Of a stretch of DNA of 64,000 nt, positions 1 to 9,123 are shown in pieces. The DNA comes from Cytobacillus massiliigabonensis. Its GTDB lineage: Bacteria > Bacillota > Bacilli > Bacillales > Cytobacillaceae. Position 1 is the first letter of the stretch, and each line of letters opens with the position of its first letter. The position numbers and the translations under genes are program-made. Below the pieces are notes generated by a model. That model saw only the letters and a program-made list of their open reading frames with translations, was not told the origin of the DNA and ran no database searches. The stretch covers positions 1,475,483-1,539,482 of the forward strand of contig NZ_LT904904.1 in the NCBI RefSeq assembly GCF_900199725.1, read 5' to 3'.

Positions 1-182
1 GCCGATAGCGCCTGCAGCTGGACAAAGAAAAGCGGGAGGTGGCTTGCTCAGGGGCGACAAGCATAAGACAGATCGGCTGGAAAGTTTGTACTTTAACTTT
101 CTTGCCGAGATGGCTTATGACCTCGAGCCCCTAGCCACCGGAGCTGGACAAAGAAAAGCGGAAGGTGCTTGCTTTAGCGCCA
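1..182 (-). repeat. Intergenic repeat family A, copy 1, with edge of a second copy
   Basis: Read on the minus strand, this block runs from a GTCCAGCTCC start through an AAGCC segment, an imperfect GAAAGTT/AACTTTC hairpin and a CTTATGCTTGTCGCCCCTGA segment to a CCGCTTTTC end. The same order of elements is seen at 24.9 kb and 47.4 kb. Positions 1-22 look like the beginning of another unit, so the copies may be tandem beyond the window edge. No ORF with a ribosome binding site lies in it. Confidence 0.7.
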
Positions 183-216
183 CGCTTAACGCTCAATCAA
201 AAAAGAGGTGTAAAGT

Positions 217-483
217 ATGAGCTCATTTGATAAAACAATGAGGTTTAATTTTCCTGAAGAGCCAATCGAGCATGATGTGAACCAAGTGCTGTTCCAAGTG
301 TACGAGGCTCTTCAAGATAAAGGGTATAACCCAATCAACCAAATTGTTGGTTACCTTCTTTCTGGGGATCCTGCGTACATCCCCCGTCATAAGGATGCAC
401 GTAACATTATCCGCAAACTTGAAAGGGACGAAATCATCGAAGAGCTTGTTAAATCATACTTGAAGCAGCAGCGAAAGGGATAA
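217..483 (+). CDS. ireB: IreB family regulatory phosphoprotein (YrzL)
   Basis: Small soluble protein of 88 aa with no signal peptide or membrane segment. It opens with [11 protein letters not shown] and contains the conserved central stretch around [19 protein letters not shown], which marks the IreB/UPF0297 family. In Enterococcus IreB is a substrate of the PASTA kinase IreK and affects cephalosporin resistance; the role in bacilli is less clear. An AAGAGGTG Shine-Dalgarno precedes the ATG. ruvX starts 3 bp after the stop and yrzB follows, the usual yrzL-yrrK-yrzB cluster downstream of alaS. Identity is strong; function here is by family only. Confidence 0.93.
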   Translation: MSSFDKTMRFNFPEEPIEHDVNQVLFQVYEALQDKGYNPINQIVGYLLSGDPAYIPRHKDARNIIRKLERDEIIEELVKSYLKQQRKG

Positions 484-486
484 AGT

Positions 487-903
487 ATGCGGACAATGGG
501 ATTGGATGTCGGCTCAAAAACAGTCGGCGTAGCGCTAAGCGATGCATTTGGCTGGACAGCGCAAGGATTAGAAACCATTAAGATTAATGAAGAAGAGAAT
601 GATTTTGGTTTCGAGCAATTAGGAAAAATAATAAAAGAACATGAAGTAAGTAAAATCGTTGTCGGTCTGCCAAAAAATATGAATGGGTCAATCGGTCCGC
701 GCGGAGAAGCCAATCAAAAGTTTGCTGCGGAGCTTGAAAAGCTTTATCACTTACCTGTTATATTATGGGATGAGCGTTTGTCAACAGTAGCTGCTGAAAG
801 GGTTTTACTTGAAGCGGATGTCAGCCGTAAAAAAAGAAAAAAGGTCATAGATAAAATGGCTGCCGTTATGATTTTACAGGGCTTTTTAGATAGCAAAAAT
901 TAA
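487..903 (+). CDS. ruvX: RuvX/YqgF-type pre-16S rRNA nuclease, RNase H fold
   Basis: 138 aa, the normal length for the YqgF/RuvX family. The N-terminal [13 protein letters not shown] holds the first catalytic Asp of the RNase H fold, [13 protein letters not shown] is the characteristic loop, and [10 protein letters not shown] carries the second acidic site. The family is linked to maturation of the 16S rRNA 5' end; a Holliday-junction role was proposed from structure. It sits between ireB and yrzB with almost no spacing, so the three are probably co-transcribed. Confidence 0.95.
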   Translation: MRTMGLDVGSKTVGVALSDAFGWTAQGLETIKINEEENDFGFEQLGKIIKEHEVSKIVVGLPKNMNGSIGPRGEANQKFAAELEKLYHLPVILWDERLSTVAAERVLLEADVSRKKRKKVIDKMAAVMILQGFLDSKN

Positions 904-916
904 TGAGGTGAAGAAA

Positions 917-1210
917 ATGGAACACGGAGAAAAAAATATTACAGTCGTAGATGAAGAGGGCAACGAGCAATTATGTGAAGTGCTTTTTACATTTGATTCT
1001 GAGGAATTCGGAAAATCATATGTCCTTTATTATCCAATTGGTGCGGAAGAAGATGAAGATGGAGAAATTGATATTCATGCATCTGCATTTATTCCAAGCG
1101 ATGATAATCAGGACGGTGAACTTATTCCGATTGAACCAGATGCGGATGAAGAGTGGGAAATGATTGAAGAAATGCTAAACGCATTTCTTGCAGAAGAAGA
1201 AGAGGAATAA
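917..1210 (+). CDS. yrzB: DUF1292 family protein YrzB
   Basis: Very acidic protein of 97 aa; the C-terminus ends in a run of glutamates. The [19 protein letters not shown] segment is typical of the DUF1292/UPF0473 family, whose biochemical role I do not know. The start is set at the ATG 7 bp behind GAGGTG; an upstream in-frame GTG lies inside that Shine-Dalgarno and is unlikely. Last gene of the ireB-ruvX-yrzB unit, followed immediately by a strong terminator. Confidence 0.9.
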   Translation: MEHGEKNITVVDEEGNEQLCEVLFTFDSEEFGKSYVLYYPIGAEEDEDGEIDIHASAFIPSDDNQDGELIPIEPDADEEWEMIEEMLNAFLAEEEEE

Positions 1211-1216
1211 TAAAGG

Positions 1217-1252
1217 AAAAAACTGGCTCGTCTGCGGACAAGCCAGTTTTTT
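1217..1252 (+). terminator. Rho-independent terminator after yrzB
   Basis: Inverted repeat AAACTGGCT/AGCCAGTTT with a short inner GTC/GAC extension, followed by a run of seven T. Confidence 0.9.
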
Positions 1253-1406
1253 TATGGGAAAATTTGTTTGTTTTCTTTGATTTTTGTATTAATTTGCGAC
1301 TGCTAAAAGAAAATATAGTATAATAAGCCGAGATGTAAAAAAGCAAGTTGACAAGACAGCCTTAAGCTGAAAATGTAAAGTGTGCAGCTTGATTGGAGGG
1401 AAATCA

Positions 1407-2534
1407 GTGTCTCAAGAAAATAAAAATGATAAAAGAGATATCATTCGGCAAAAGATGATAGAGCGTCAAAGCGAAGCAAGATTAGTCCGAAAAATCGTTT
1501 TGATTATCGCAATTATTTTAGTTATTATAGTTGGAGCTGTTGCAGGGGGCGGCTATTTTTATATAAAATCTGCCATCCAGCCAGTAGATCCGGATAATAA
1601 AAAAGAGAAAAAAGTTGAAATCCCAATTGGGTCATCATCTACTGGTATTGGTAAAATTCTAGAGAAGAATGGAATTATTAAGGATGCAAGAGTATTTAAA
1701 TATTATGTTAAGTTTAAGAATGAAACAGGGTTTATGGCTGGTGAATATACATTAAATCCTTCTATGACCATTCCTGAGATCATAAACAGCCTCAAAACGG
1801 GAAAACTGCAGGAGGAATTAGTTTTTAAATTAATCATTCCTGAAGGAAAACAGCTTGAACAAATTGCAGGCATTATAGCTGAAAAAACAAATAAAAGTGC
1901 AGATGAAGTAATGAAGCAGCTCAATGATCCATCCCTGATTAAATCATTGATGGAGAAATATCCTGACCTCTTAACAAAGGATATCCTTGATAAAGATATA
2001 AAATACCCGTTAGAGGGATATTTATTCCCTGCAACCTATTCATTTTATAAAGAGAATCCTACTATTGAAGAGATTATTACACCTATGCTGGACAAAACGG
2101 TTGATGTTCTTGATGAATACCGTATTGCCATGGAAGAACGCGAGTTTTCCGTGCATGAATTATTAACCATTTCATCATTAATTGAGGAAGAAGCAACAGA
2201 AAAGGTTGATCGAAACAAAATTGCCAGTGTGTTTTATAATCGAATGGAAACGGGTATGCCTTTGCAAACTGACCCAACTGTGTTATATGCGCAAGGAGAG
2301 CATAAGGATAAAGTTCTTTATAAAGATTTGGAGATTGATTCGCCGTACAATACTTATAAATACCCTGGTCTGACACCTGGGCCGATTGCTAATGCAGGTG
2401 TTGTCTCTATTGAAGCTGCATTAGTACCAGATGAATCTGATTTTCTATATTTCTTAGCAACTTCAACAGGTGAGGTTTTATTTTCGAAAACACTCGAAGA
2501 GCATAATCAAAAGAAAGCCAAACATATTCAATAA
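1407..2534 (+). CDS. mltG: Endolytic murein transglycosylase MltG (YceG/YrrL family)
   Basis: 375 aa. After about 30 charged residues there is one membrane helix (VLIIAIILVIIVGAVAGG), then an extracellular YceG domain. The SSLIEEEAT segment near residue 255 contains the catalytic Glu of MltG enzymes and LEGYLFPATY is another family signature. MltG cleaves nascent peptidoglycan strands near the membrane and is thought to set glycan length. The start is the GTG 7 bp after GGAGGG (MSQENKND); a longer frame from 1380 lacks a ribosome binding site. A terminator lies before the gene and another after it, so it may be monocistronic. Confidence 0.93.
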   Translation: MSQENKNDKRDIIRQKMIERQSEARLVRKIVLIIAIILVIIVGAVAGGGYFYIKSAIQPVDPDNKKEKKVEIPIGSSSTGIGKILEKNGIIKDARVFKYYVKFKNETGFMAGEYTLNPSMTIPEIINSLKTGKLQEELVFKLIIPEGKQLEQIAGIIAEKTNKSADEVMKQLNDPSLIKSLMEKYPDLLTKDILDKDIKYPLEGYLFPATYSFYKENPTIEEIITPMLDKTVDVLDEYRIAMEEREFSVHELLTISSLIEEEATEKVDRNKIASVFYNRMETGMPLQTDPTVLYAQGEHKDKVLYKDLEIDSPYNTYKYPGLTPGPIANAGVVSIEAALVPDESDFLYFLATSTGEVLFSKTLEEHNQKKAKHIQ

Positions 2535-2540
2535 GTAATG

Positions 2541-2584
2541 AATGAAGGGGAATGGATGAAAAATTAGCATTCCCCTTTCATTTG
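2541..2584 (+). terminator. Terminator after mltG
   Basis: AATGAAGGGGAATG pairs with CATTCCCCTTTCATT around a 13-nt loop; a short T-rich tail follows. A possible promoter for the trmR leader (TTAGCA at 2564, TAAAAT at 2588, 18-bp spacing) overlaps its 3' side. Confidence 0.75.
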
Positions 2585-2599
2585 TGATAAAATAGTACA

Positions 2600-2724
2600 A
2601 GTGTTTTATATTTTTTGCGATAGCGTGACCCACGGTCGAGTAAGGATGACAGCTTTAAAAAGCTGATAATGTGCAAAGATCTTTGCATTACTAATTATCC
2701 TCTTTCGTGAACGCTATTTTTTTC
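2600..2724 (+). ncRNA. Structured 5' leader of trmR, possible attenuator or riboswitch
   Basis: ATAGCGT (2620-2626) pairs with ACGCTAT (2711-2717), extended by CACG (2631-2634) with CGTG (2706-2709). Inside are an AGCT/AGCT hairpin (2651-2664) and a long arm, GATAAT (2665-2670) with ATTATC (2694-2699), capped by the self-complementary block 2672-2687. The closing helix runs straight into seven T (2717-2723). The shape is a three-way junction ending in a terminator-like tail, about 30 nt before the trmR start. I do not recognise a known riboswitch class. Confidence 0.5.
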
Positions 2725-2752
2725 ATGTCTAAATGATTGAGGTGATGGCAGC

Positions 2753-3391
2753 TTGGAAAATGAAAAGCTGCATGCTTATATAGAGGGAATTATACCTGCT
2801 AGGCCTGAATTATTTCAAAAGATGGAATCATATGCCATTGATCATAGCGTACCGATCATGGAGCTTGCAGGAATGGAAGCAATGCTTCAGCTTTTGCGAA
2901 TTCAGCAGCCAAAAAATATTTTAGAAGTTGGAACGGCAATCGGGTATTCTGCTCTTCGGATGGCTGATGCACTTCCAAATTGTAAAATAGTAACGATTGA
3001 AAGGGATGAAGAGCGGTACGAACTTGCTGAGCAATATATTTCAGAGGCTGGCAAAGAAGCTCAAATTCTAATTATTAAAGGGGATGCACTTGAAGCTGAA
3101 CCGCAGGTAAAGGATCAGGGTCCTTTTCAGGCAATCTTTATCGATGCCGCAAAGGGGCAATATCAGCGTTTTTTTGAAATGTATTCTCAGTATCTTGATA
3201 GTGATGGGGTTATCATTACAGATAACGTTCTTTTTAAAGGACTAGTCTGTGAGTCAGAAATCGAAAACAAACGTACACGCAATCTTGTGAAAAAAATTGA
3301 TTCCTTTAATAAATGGCTGATGAATCATCCTGATTTTTATACGACAATATTGCCAGTAGGTGACGGGGTTGCGATTAGTAAAAAGAGGTGA
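2753..3391 (+). CDS. trmR: tRNA 5-hydroxyuridine(34) methyltransferase TrmR (YrrM)
   Basis: 212-aa class I SAM-dependent O-methyltransferase. ILEVGTAIGYSALRMA is motif I for SAM binding, and IFIDAAKGQYQRFF and IITDNVLFKGLV match the catechol-type O-methyltransferase family. In B. subtilis the orthologue methylates ho5U34 in tRNA to mo5U34. Start is TTG behind a GAGGTGATG Shine-Dalgarno. The stop overlaps the ribosome binding site of the next gene, one of the two hydroxylation factors that make its substrate, so the pathway is encoded in one run. Confidence 0.92.
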   Translation: MENEKLHAYIEGIIPARPELFQKMESYAIDHSVPIMELAGMEAMLQLLRIQQPKNILEVGTAIGYSALRMADALPNCKIVTIERDEERYELAEQYISEAGKEAQILIIKGDALEAEPQVKDQGPFQAIFIDAAKGQYQRFFEMYSQYLDSDGVIITDNVLFKGLVCESEIENKRTRNLVKKIDSFNKWLMNHPDFYTTILPVGDGVAISKKR

Positions 3392-3396
3392 ATGAA

Positions 3397-4326
3397 ATGT
3401 CAAAACCAGAATTGTTAGTTACACCCATTTGTGTAGAAGATATCATCCCGCTCGCAGATGCAGGTGCGGATGCTTTTGTATTAGGTGAACAGCGTTACGG
3501 TTTACGTCTTGCAGGCGAATTTTCAAGGGACGATGTAAAAAAAGCAATTGAGCTTGCCCATGCTAAAGGGAAGAAAGTATATGTTGCGATGAATGCAATT
3601 TTTCATAATGAAAAGATTGAGGAACTGTCTGATTATCTTTCATTCTTGCAAGAAGCAAATGCGGATGCTGTGATCTTTGGCGATCCTGCTGTACTGATGG
3701 CAGCTCGTGAAGCGGCGCCACATATGAAATTGCATTGGAGTACTGAGACGACTGGTACGAATTGGTATACATGCAACTATTGGGGCAGAAAAGGGGCAAA
3801 GAGAGCTGTGCTAGCCCGTGAAATAAATATGGATGCGATTATTGAAATGAAAGAGAATGCAGAAGTAGAGATTGAGGTTCAAGTTCATGGAATGATGACA
3901 ATGTTCCAATCTAAGCGTTCACTTTTAGGCAATTATTATGAATATCAAGGGAAAGTTATGGAAGTAGAAAATCGCAGCCAAGAACATCATATGTTTCTGC
4001 ATGATAAAGAACGCGGGAACAAATATCCGATTTTTGAAGATGAAAATGGAACACATATTATGAGTCCGAATGATATATGTATCATTGACGAGCTTCAGGA
4101 AATGATTGAGGCAAAAGTTGATTCTTTTAAAATTGATGGAATCTTAAAAAGCCCTGAATATATCCTTGAAGTGACGAAGCGATATCGAAAAGCAATTGAT
4201 CTTTGTGTCGAAGATCCGGATCAATATGAAGATGTGAAGGACGAGCTATTAGGCGAATTAGAAGAGATTCAGCCTGCCAATCGTCCATTGGACACAGGGT
4301 TCTTCTTTAAAGAAACGGTTTATTAA
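3397..4326 (+). CDS. trhP1: U32-family tRNA hydroxylation protein TrhP1 (YrrN)
   Basis: 309 aa, peptidase-U32-like. It has the family's DAGADAFVLGEQRYGLRL opening and an EVQVHGMMTMFQSKRSLLGNY segment. The latter lacks the Cys cluster present in the second U32 protein downstream, as expected for the short partner. In B. subtilis TrhP1 and TrhP2 are needed for prephenate-dependent 5-hydroxylation of U34 in tRNA. Start is the ATG 7 bp after AAGAGGTG. A 90-bp gap separates it from trhP2. Confidence 0.9.
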   Translation: MSKPELLVTPICVEDIIPLADAGADAFVLGEQRYGLRLAGEFSRDDVKKAIELAHAKGKKVYVAMNAIFHNEKIEELSDYLSFLQEANADAVIFGDPAVLMAAREAAPHMKLHWSTETTGTNWYTCNYWGRKGAKRAVLAREINMDAIIEMKENAEVEIEVQVHGMMTMFQSKRSLLGNYYEYQGKVMEVENRSQEHHMFLHDKERGNKYPIFEDENGTHIMSPNDICIIDELQEMIEAKVDSFKIDGILKSPEYILEVTKRYRKAIDLCVEDPDQYEDVKDELLGELEEIQPANRPLDTGFFFKETVY

Positions 4327-4416
4327 AAAATCTATTGCGGAAGCAGCTTAGCTTCTCGGGGGCATATTCCAGATACAAAGCAAAACGCTTACGCATGTAA
4401 ATTAGGAGGATTACCT

Positions 4417-5685
4417 ATGACAGTAGTGGAAGATAAAATTTCCCAAATTGTGGACGGCAAAAGGGTAATCGTGAAGAAGCCCGAATTGCTTGCACCAGCA
4501 GGGAATTTAGAAAAATTGAAAATTGCCGTTCATTATGGAGCAGATGCTGTATTTATTGGCGGTCAAGAATACGGCTTACGTTCAAATGCTGATAATTTTA
4601 CATTTGAGGAAATGAAAGAGGGCGTAGAATTCGCAAAGCAATATGGTGCGAAAATTTATGTAACAACAAATATTTATGCTCATAATGAAAACATTGATGG
4701 CTTAGAAGAGTATATGCTTGGGCTGAAAGAAGCAGGCATCGCAGGGATTATTGTAGCTGACCCGTTAATTATCGAGACTTGCCGCAGAGTCGCTCCTGAA
4801 ATTGAGGTTCATTTGAGCACACAGCAGTCTTTATCCAATTGGAAAGCTGTACAATTCTGGAAAGAAGAAGGGTTAGAGCGTGTCGTTCTTGCTCGTGAAA
4901 CAAGTGCAGAAGAAATTCGTGAGATGAAAGAAAAGGTAGATATTGAAATTGAAACCTTTGTTCATGGAGCGATGTGTATTGCTTATTCAGGACGCTGCAC
5001 ATTAAGTAACCATATGACAGCTCGTGATTCAAATCGTGGGGGCTGCTGTCAGTCATGCCGCTGGGACTATGATCTCTACCAATTAGAAGGGGAAAATGAG
5101 GTTCCTTTCTTTAATGAAGAAGATTCACCATTTGCTATGAGCCCGAAAGATCTTAATTTAATTCAATCCATTCCGCAAATGATTGAACTTGGAATTGACA
5201 GCTTAAAAATTGAAGGACGTATGAAATCCATTCATTATATTGCAACAGTTGTTAGCGTATATCGTAAAGTAATTGACGCTTATTGTGCTGATCCTGCAAA
5301 CTTCGAAATTAAGAAGGAATGGCTAGAAGAACTGGCGAAGTGTGCCAACCGTGAAACGGCTCCAGCATTTTTTGAAGGTGTTCCAGGGTATAAGGAGCAA
5401 ATGTTTGGAAATCATAGCAAAAAGACGAATTTTGATTTCGTTGGCTTGGTTCTTGACTATAATCCTGAAACACAAATTGTCACACTTCAGCAGCGTAATC
5501 ATTTTAAACCGGGACAGGAAGTAGAGTTTTTCGGACCAGAAATTGAGAATTTTACCCATGTAATTGATAAAGTATGGGATGAAGATGGGAACGAACTGGA
5601 CGCAGCGCGCCACCCGCTTCAAATTGTTCAATTTAAGCTTGATAAACCGGTATTCCCGAACAACATGATGCGGAAGGAGATTTAA
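4417..5685 (+). CDS. trhP2: U32-family tRNA hydroxylation protein TrhP2 (YrrO)
   Basis: 422 aa, full-length U32 protein. [25 protein letters not shown] opens the domain. The central [18 protein letters not shown] and [11 protein letters not shown] segments supply the conserved Cys residues, probably an iron-sulfur site, that its shorter neighbour lacks. A C-terminal domain of about 80 residues follows. The family member acts with TrhP1 in ho5U34 formation on tRNA. AGGAGG precedes the ATG, and udk starts 5 bp after the stop, suggesting co-transcription. Confidence 0.92.
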   Translation: MTVVEDKISQIVDGKRVIVKKPELLAPAGNLEKLKIAVHYGADAVFIGGQEYGLRSNADNFTFEEMKEGVEFAKQYGAKIYVTTNIYAHNENIDGLEEYMLGLKEAGIAGIIVADPLIIETCRRVAPEIEVHLSTQQSLSNWKAVQFWKEEGLERVVLARETSAEEIREMKEKVDIEIETFVHGAMCIAYSGRCTLSNHMTARDSNRGGCCQSCRWDYDLYQLEGENEVPFFNEEDSPFAMSPKDLNLIQSIPQMIELGIDSLKIEGRMKSIHYIATVVSVYRKVIDAYCADPANFEIKKEWLEELAKCANRETAPAFFEGVPGYKEQMFGNHSKKTNFDFVGLVLDYNPETQIVTLQQRNHFKPGQEVEFFGPEIENFTHVIDKVWDEDGNELDAARHPLQIVQFKLDKPVFPNNMMRKEI

Positions 5686-5690
5686 CCCCT

Positions 5691-6326
5691 ATGGAACGCA
5701 AACCAGTTGTGATCGGTGTTGCCGGAGGCTCTGGCTCAGGAAAGACGAGTGTGACAAAATCGATCTATGACTTTTTTAAAGGACACTCGATTATGATGCT
5801 AGAGCAGGATTATTATTATAAGGATCAAGCGCACCTGCCGTTTGAAGAACGTTTAAAAACAAATTATGATCATCCCCTTGCGTTTGATAATGATTTACTA
5901 ATTGATCATATTCAGAAGCTGTTAAGATACGAGGAAATTAACAAGCCTGTATATGATTATGCGATGCATACAAGATCGAACGAAGTGATTACTGTTGAAC
6001 CAAAAGATGTAATCATATTAGAAGGAATTTTAGTCCTAGAGGACGAACGGCTGCGTAACCTAATGGATATCAAACTTTTTGTTGATACAGATGCTGATTT
6101 GCGTATTATTCGCCGTTTATCTAGAGATATTAATGAACGCGGCAGAACAATGGATTCTGTCATTGATCAATATGTAAATGTTGTTCGACCGATGCATAAT
6201 CAATTCATTGAGCCGACAAAGCGCTATGCCGATATCATTATCCCCGAAGGCGGACATAATCATGTAGCTATCGACTTAATGGTCACAAAAATTCAAACAA
6301 TTCTTGAACAAAAGTCTTTTTTATGA
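5691..6326 (+). CDS. udk: Uridine kinase
   Basis: 211 aa, usual length. [17 protein letters not shown] is the P-loop; [17 protein letters not shown] and the [11 protein letters not shown] segment form the nucleoside site, and [11 protein letters not shown] follows. It phosphorylates uridine and cytidine in pyrimidine salvage. The Shine-Dalgarno lies in the end of trhP2. The udk-greA order is the same as in B. subtilis, with a strong terminator between the two. Confidence 0.96.
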   Translation: MERKPVVIGVAGGSGSGKTSVTKSIYDFFKGHSIMMLEQDYYYKDQAHLPFEERLKTNYDHPLAFDNDLLIDHIQKLLRYEEINKPVYDYAMHTRSNEVITVEPKDVIILEGILVLEDERLRNLMDIKLFVDTDADLRIIRRLSRDINERGRTMDSVIDQYVNVVRPMHNQFIEPTKRYADIIIPEGGHNHVAIDLMVTKIQTILEQKSFL

Positions 6327-6354
6327 CACAATAGCATAGAAAATATATAATAAG

Positions 6355-6399
6355 TCCTAGGCGCGTCCTTAAGCAAAGGACGCGCTCCTATGCATTTTT
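6355..6399 (+). terminator. Terminator after udk
   Basis: GCGCGTCC (6361-6368) pairs with GGACGCGC (6378-6385), flanked by a weaker outer match and followed by five T at 6395-6399. Confidence 0.85.
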
Positions 6400-6466
6400 C
6401 TTCTTACATAAAAAAGAAAGAACACAATCACGATGTGAGTTGTGAAAATTTGAAGGAGTGAAGGTT

Positions 6467-6943
6467 TTGGCAATGGAAAAAGTTTTCCCTATGACACAAG
6501 CTGGAAAAGAGAAGCTTGAACAGGAATTAGAATATTTAAAATCAGTTAAGCGTAAAGAAGTAGTAGAACGAATTAAAATTGCCCGCAGCTTCGGGGACCT
6601 GTCAGAAAACTCTGAGTACGATTCAGCAAAAGAAGAGCAGGCATTTGTAGAAGGTCGTATTACTACAATTGAGAATATGATCCGTAATGCAAAAATCATT
6701 TCAGAGGACGAAATGAGTGGAGATACAGTTGCATTAGGCCGCTCTGTTACATTTATTGAGCTTCCTGATGGAGAAGAAGAAACTTATACCATTGTAGGAA
6801 GTGCAGAAGCAGATCCATTTGATGGCAAAATTTCTAATGATTCTCCAATCGCGAAAAGCTTAATCGGTCATAAAGTAGGCGAAGAAGTAAAGGTTCAAAC
6901 GCCTGGTGGGGAAATGGACGTACGAATCATCACTATTAAATAA
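6467..6943 (+). CDS. greA: Transcription elongation factor GreA
   Basis: 158 aa. An N-terminal coiled coil contains the acidic tip region around [24 protein letters not shown], followed by the FKBP-like C-terminal domain ([11 protein letters not shown] and [17 protein letters not shown]). GreA stimulates transcript cleavage by backtracked RNA polymerase. The TTG at 6467 ([10 protein letters not shown]) is preferred, 8 bp after GGAG, and matches the remembered MAQEKVFPMT start of the B. subtilis protein; an in-frame GTG at 6458 is inside the Shine-Dalgarno. Terminators on both sides make it a single-gene unit. Confidence 0.95.
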   Translation: MAMEKVFPMTQAGKEKLEQELEYLKSVKRKEVVERIKIARSFGDLSENSEYDSAKEEQAFVEGRITTIENMIRNAKIISEDEMSGDTVALGRSVTFIELPDGEEETYTIVGSAEADPFDGKISNDSPIAKSLIGHKVGEEVKVQTPGGEMDVRIITIK

Positions 6944-6960
6944 GAATATATGCAGATAAA

Positions 6961-6987
6961 GGAGAAGGGACAGTCCCTTCTCCTTTT
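6961..6987 (+). terminator. Terminator after greA
   Basis: GGAGAAGGGA pairs with TCCCTTCTCC around a very short loop, followed by TTTT. Confidence 0.9.
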
Positions 6988-7135
6988 GTCGTAAATGTGT
7001 CAGTGAATGGGTGAAAAGCAAAATTGGTTACGAAAATGAATTTTCGACCGTAATTAGCAATAGATTGCAAAGAAGGTCGCGTAAAAATATTCCTTATCTT
7101 CAACAATCAGCTAATAAATAGTTTGAAAAGAAGAA

Positions 7136-7168
7136 ACCTCGTCAAAACTTTTGATGAGGTGTTTTTTT
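7136..7168 (+). promoter_or_regulatory. Terminator-like hairpin carrying the Shine-Dalgarno of the pbpI-like gene
   Basis: ACCTCGTCAAAA (7136-7147) pairs with TTTTGATGAGGT (7149-7160), with one G-T wobble; the apex must open to form a loop. Seven T (7162-7168) follow, then directly the start codon ATG at 7169. The only plausible Shine-Dalgarno, TGAGGTG, is in the 3' arm. A read-through transcript would tend to terminate here or hide its SD. Confidence 0.75.
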
Positions 7169-8932
7169 ATGTGGAAAAAACGGGCAGTTATATGGTTATG
7201 TTTATGTTTAGCAGGATTAATGGTTTTGCTTGCTAGATTGATTCAGCTTCAATTGGTGGAGACAGAACATTTTACAAAAAGGGGGATCAATCTCTTGGAG
7301 GCTAGCGTTAGTCAGCGCTCACAAGAAATGATCCTTGATACAGGAAGAGGCAATTTTCTTTACAAAGATGGAACACCTATTACTCACCAAAGCAAACCAG
7401 TACTTATTCTCTTTCCTTTTTTGAAAAAAATGGACTGGGACAGTAAGCATGTATCTGAAATTATTGGTGCATCTGAATATGCACTTGAATATGCAGTTGA
7501 AAAGGCAAAGAAACCATTTGCGTATGGCGAGCCAAATCCTATCGAATTGACTGAACCTCAAATGGAAAAAATTAATGCCTTGCAAATTCCTGGGGTGTTT
7601 GCTGTTGAAAAAAAATATCATTTAACACAAAATCCAGCTGAACATTTAATTGGCATTACAGGAGAAAACGAAACATTGCTTCGTAAACGTTATCCTGATA
7701 AGGAGCTTTCCTCCAAAACGATGGTGGGGCTGACTGGTATGGAAAAAAGCTTTGATGAATTTCTATTGCCAGATGGAAAATCAAAACTCGTCTATCATGT
7801 TGATGCGACAGGCGGACCTTTATTCGGGATAAATGTAAAATATGTTGAACCAGCTAACCCCTTTTATCCAGTAAATATAAAAACGACATTAGATTCAGAT
7901 TTACAAGAGATGGTTGAACAGCTTGTCGATGCGCACAAAATTGAGCGCGGCGGTGCAGTGCTTCTTGATATAGAAACAAACTCTGTCCTAGCTATGGTAT
8001 CCCGTCCTGCCATCAACCAAGCAGATCCATTTAATAAAGAAAATGGGGGGACGGAAAACCTCATGCTAAAAGAGCAAATTATCGGTTCTGTTTTTAAGAC
8101 GGCAGTAACTGCGGCGGCGATTGATTATGAGCTTATCAATCCTTCTCGGCAATTTGATTGCAGCAAGACGATTACAGGCGAGCCCGATCCTTTATTTCAA
8201 TATGGAATGCTTGATTTCTCTACTAGCTTTGCCAGAAGCTGCAATAATACATTTGCAACGATAGCGAAAGAATTAAAGGAAATAGATCCTAATATTCTTG
8301 AAAACTATGCTGAAAAGCTATCCTTAATAGGCTCTGTTGGTTGGAAGGGGGATATTTACCATTTTGAAGATTTTAAACAGCTGCAGGAGGATAAAGGAAG
8401 AGTTTTCTTGGCTGAGAATGCGAAAAAAGATGATAATTTTGTTGCGCTGACAGGTATTGGCCAACATGAAGTTCGTGCAACTCCGCTAGCGGTTGCTAAT
8501 ATGATGGCAACGATTGCAAGAGGCGGAAATAAAAAAATGGTTCGTGTGGCATCAAAAATTGAGTATAAAAATAGTACCTCATTACTAGATTTTAAAGAGC
8601 AAGAGATTGAAGGAGAGACCATTTCTCCCTATACAGCAATGAAGCTGCAGAAGCTTCTCCGTGAAGTAGTAGTTAATAAGAATGGAACAGGAAGAAGCTT
8701 GCAAGACCTTCCATATGAAGTAGCAGGCAAGTCTGGTACTGGAGAAACTGGGAGAATGCATGGGGAAAAGCCTCTTTATAATAAATGGTTTGCAGGTTAT
8801 TTTCCATTCGATAAACCGAAATATGCCCTTGTTACTGTAAGGCTAGAAGCGACCGGGAACACAAGCAGTACAAGTCCTCTATTCGCTGATATTGTAAAAG
8901 AAATCTATAACAATGATCACAGTCAAAATTAA
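7169..8932 (+). CDS. pbpI: Class B penicillin-binding protein, PbpI-like (YrrR)
   Basis: 587 aa with an N-terminal membrane anchor (AVIWLCLCLAGLMVLLARLIQ), a dimerisation domain, and a C-terminal transpeptidase domain. Catalytic motifs are present: SxxK as SVFK (S307-K310), SCN in FARSCNNTF, and KSGTG at 521-525. It should cross-link peptidoglycan. In B. subtilis this position downstream of greA is pbpI (yrrR), a sporulation-associated gene followed by yrrS, as here. The start is ATG at 7169, because the SD in the preceding hairpin is spaced about 8 bp from it; the further in-frame ATG at 7151 has no SD. Confidence 0.88.
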   Translation: MWKKRAVIWLCLCLAGLMVLLARLIQLQLVETEHFTKRGINLLEASVSQRSQEMILDTGRGNFLYKDGTPITHQSKPVLILFPFLKKMDWDSKHVSEIIGASEYALEYAVEKAKKPFAYGEPNPIELTEPQMEKINALQIPGVFAVEKKYHLTQNPAEHLIGITGENETLLRKRYPDKELSSKTMVGLTGMEKSFDEFLLPDGKSKLVYHVDATGGPLFGINVKYVEPANPFYPVNIKTTLDSDLQEMVEQLVDAHKIERGGAVLLDIETNSVLAMVSRPAINQADPFNKENGGTENLMLKEQIIGSVFKTAVTAAAIDYELINPSRQFDCSKTITGEPDPLFQYGMLDFSTSFARSCNNTFATIAKELKEIDPNILENYAEKLSLIGSVGWKGDIYHFEDFKQLQEDKGRVFLAENAKKDDNFVALTGIGQHEVRATPLAVANMMATIARGGNKKMVRVASKIEYKNSTSLLDFKEQEIEGETISPYTAMKLQKLLREVVVNKNGTGRSLQDLPYEVAGKSGTGETGRMHGEKPLYNKWFAGYFPFDKPKYALVTVRLEATGNTSSTSPLFADIVKEIYNNDHSQN

Positions 8933-9123
8933 AACATTAGCCTCTTTTCTATTCGAAAGGATCATGTTAAAGTGAAACTTTCCTTGCTAATTTTCCGTCT
9001 GGTAAGGAGAAGATTAATCACGCAACAGACAGAGATATTTTTCATTGTTTATAAGTCATGTTAAAATATTGAATGAATATCTTACAAATATGATTGAAAA
9101 GAATGGGAAGGAGAATCTTTCTT

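Noticed and set aside
2600..2752. T-box or known riboswitch in front of trmR
   Set aside because: No AGGGUGGNACCGCG antiterminator box and no match I recognise to known riboswitch cores; kept only as an unassigned structured leader.
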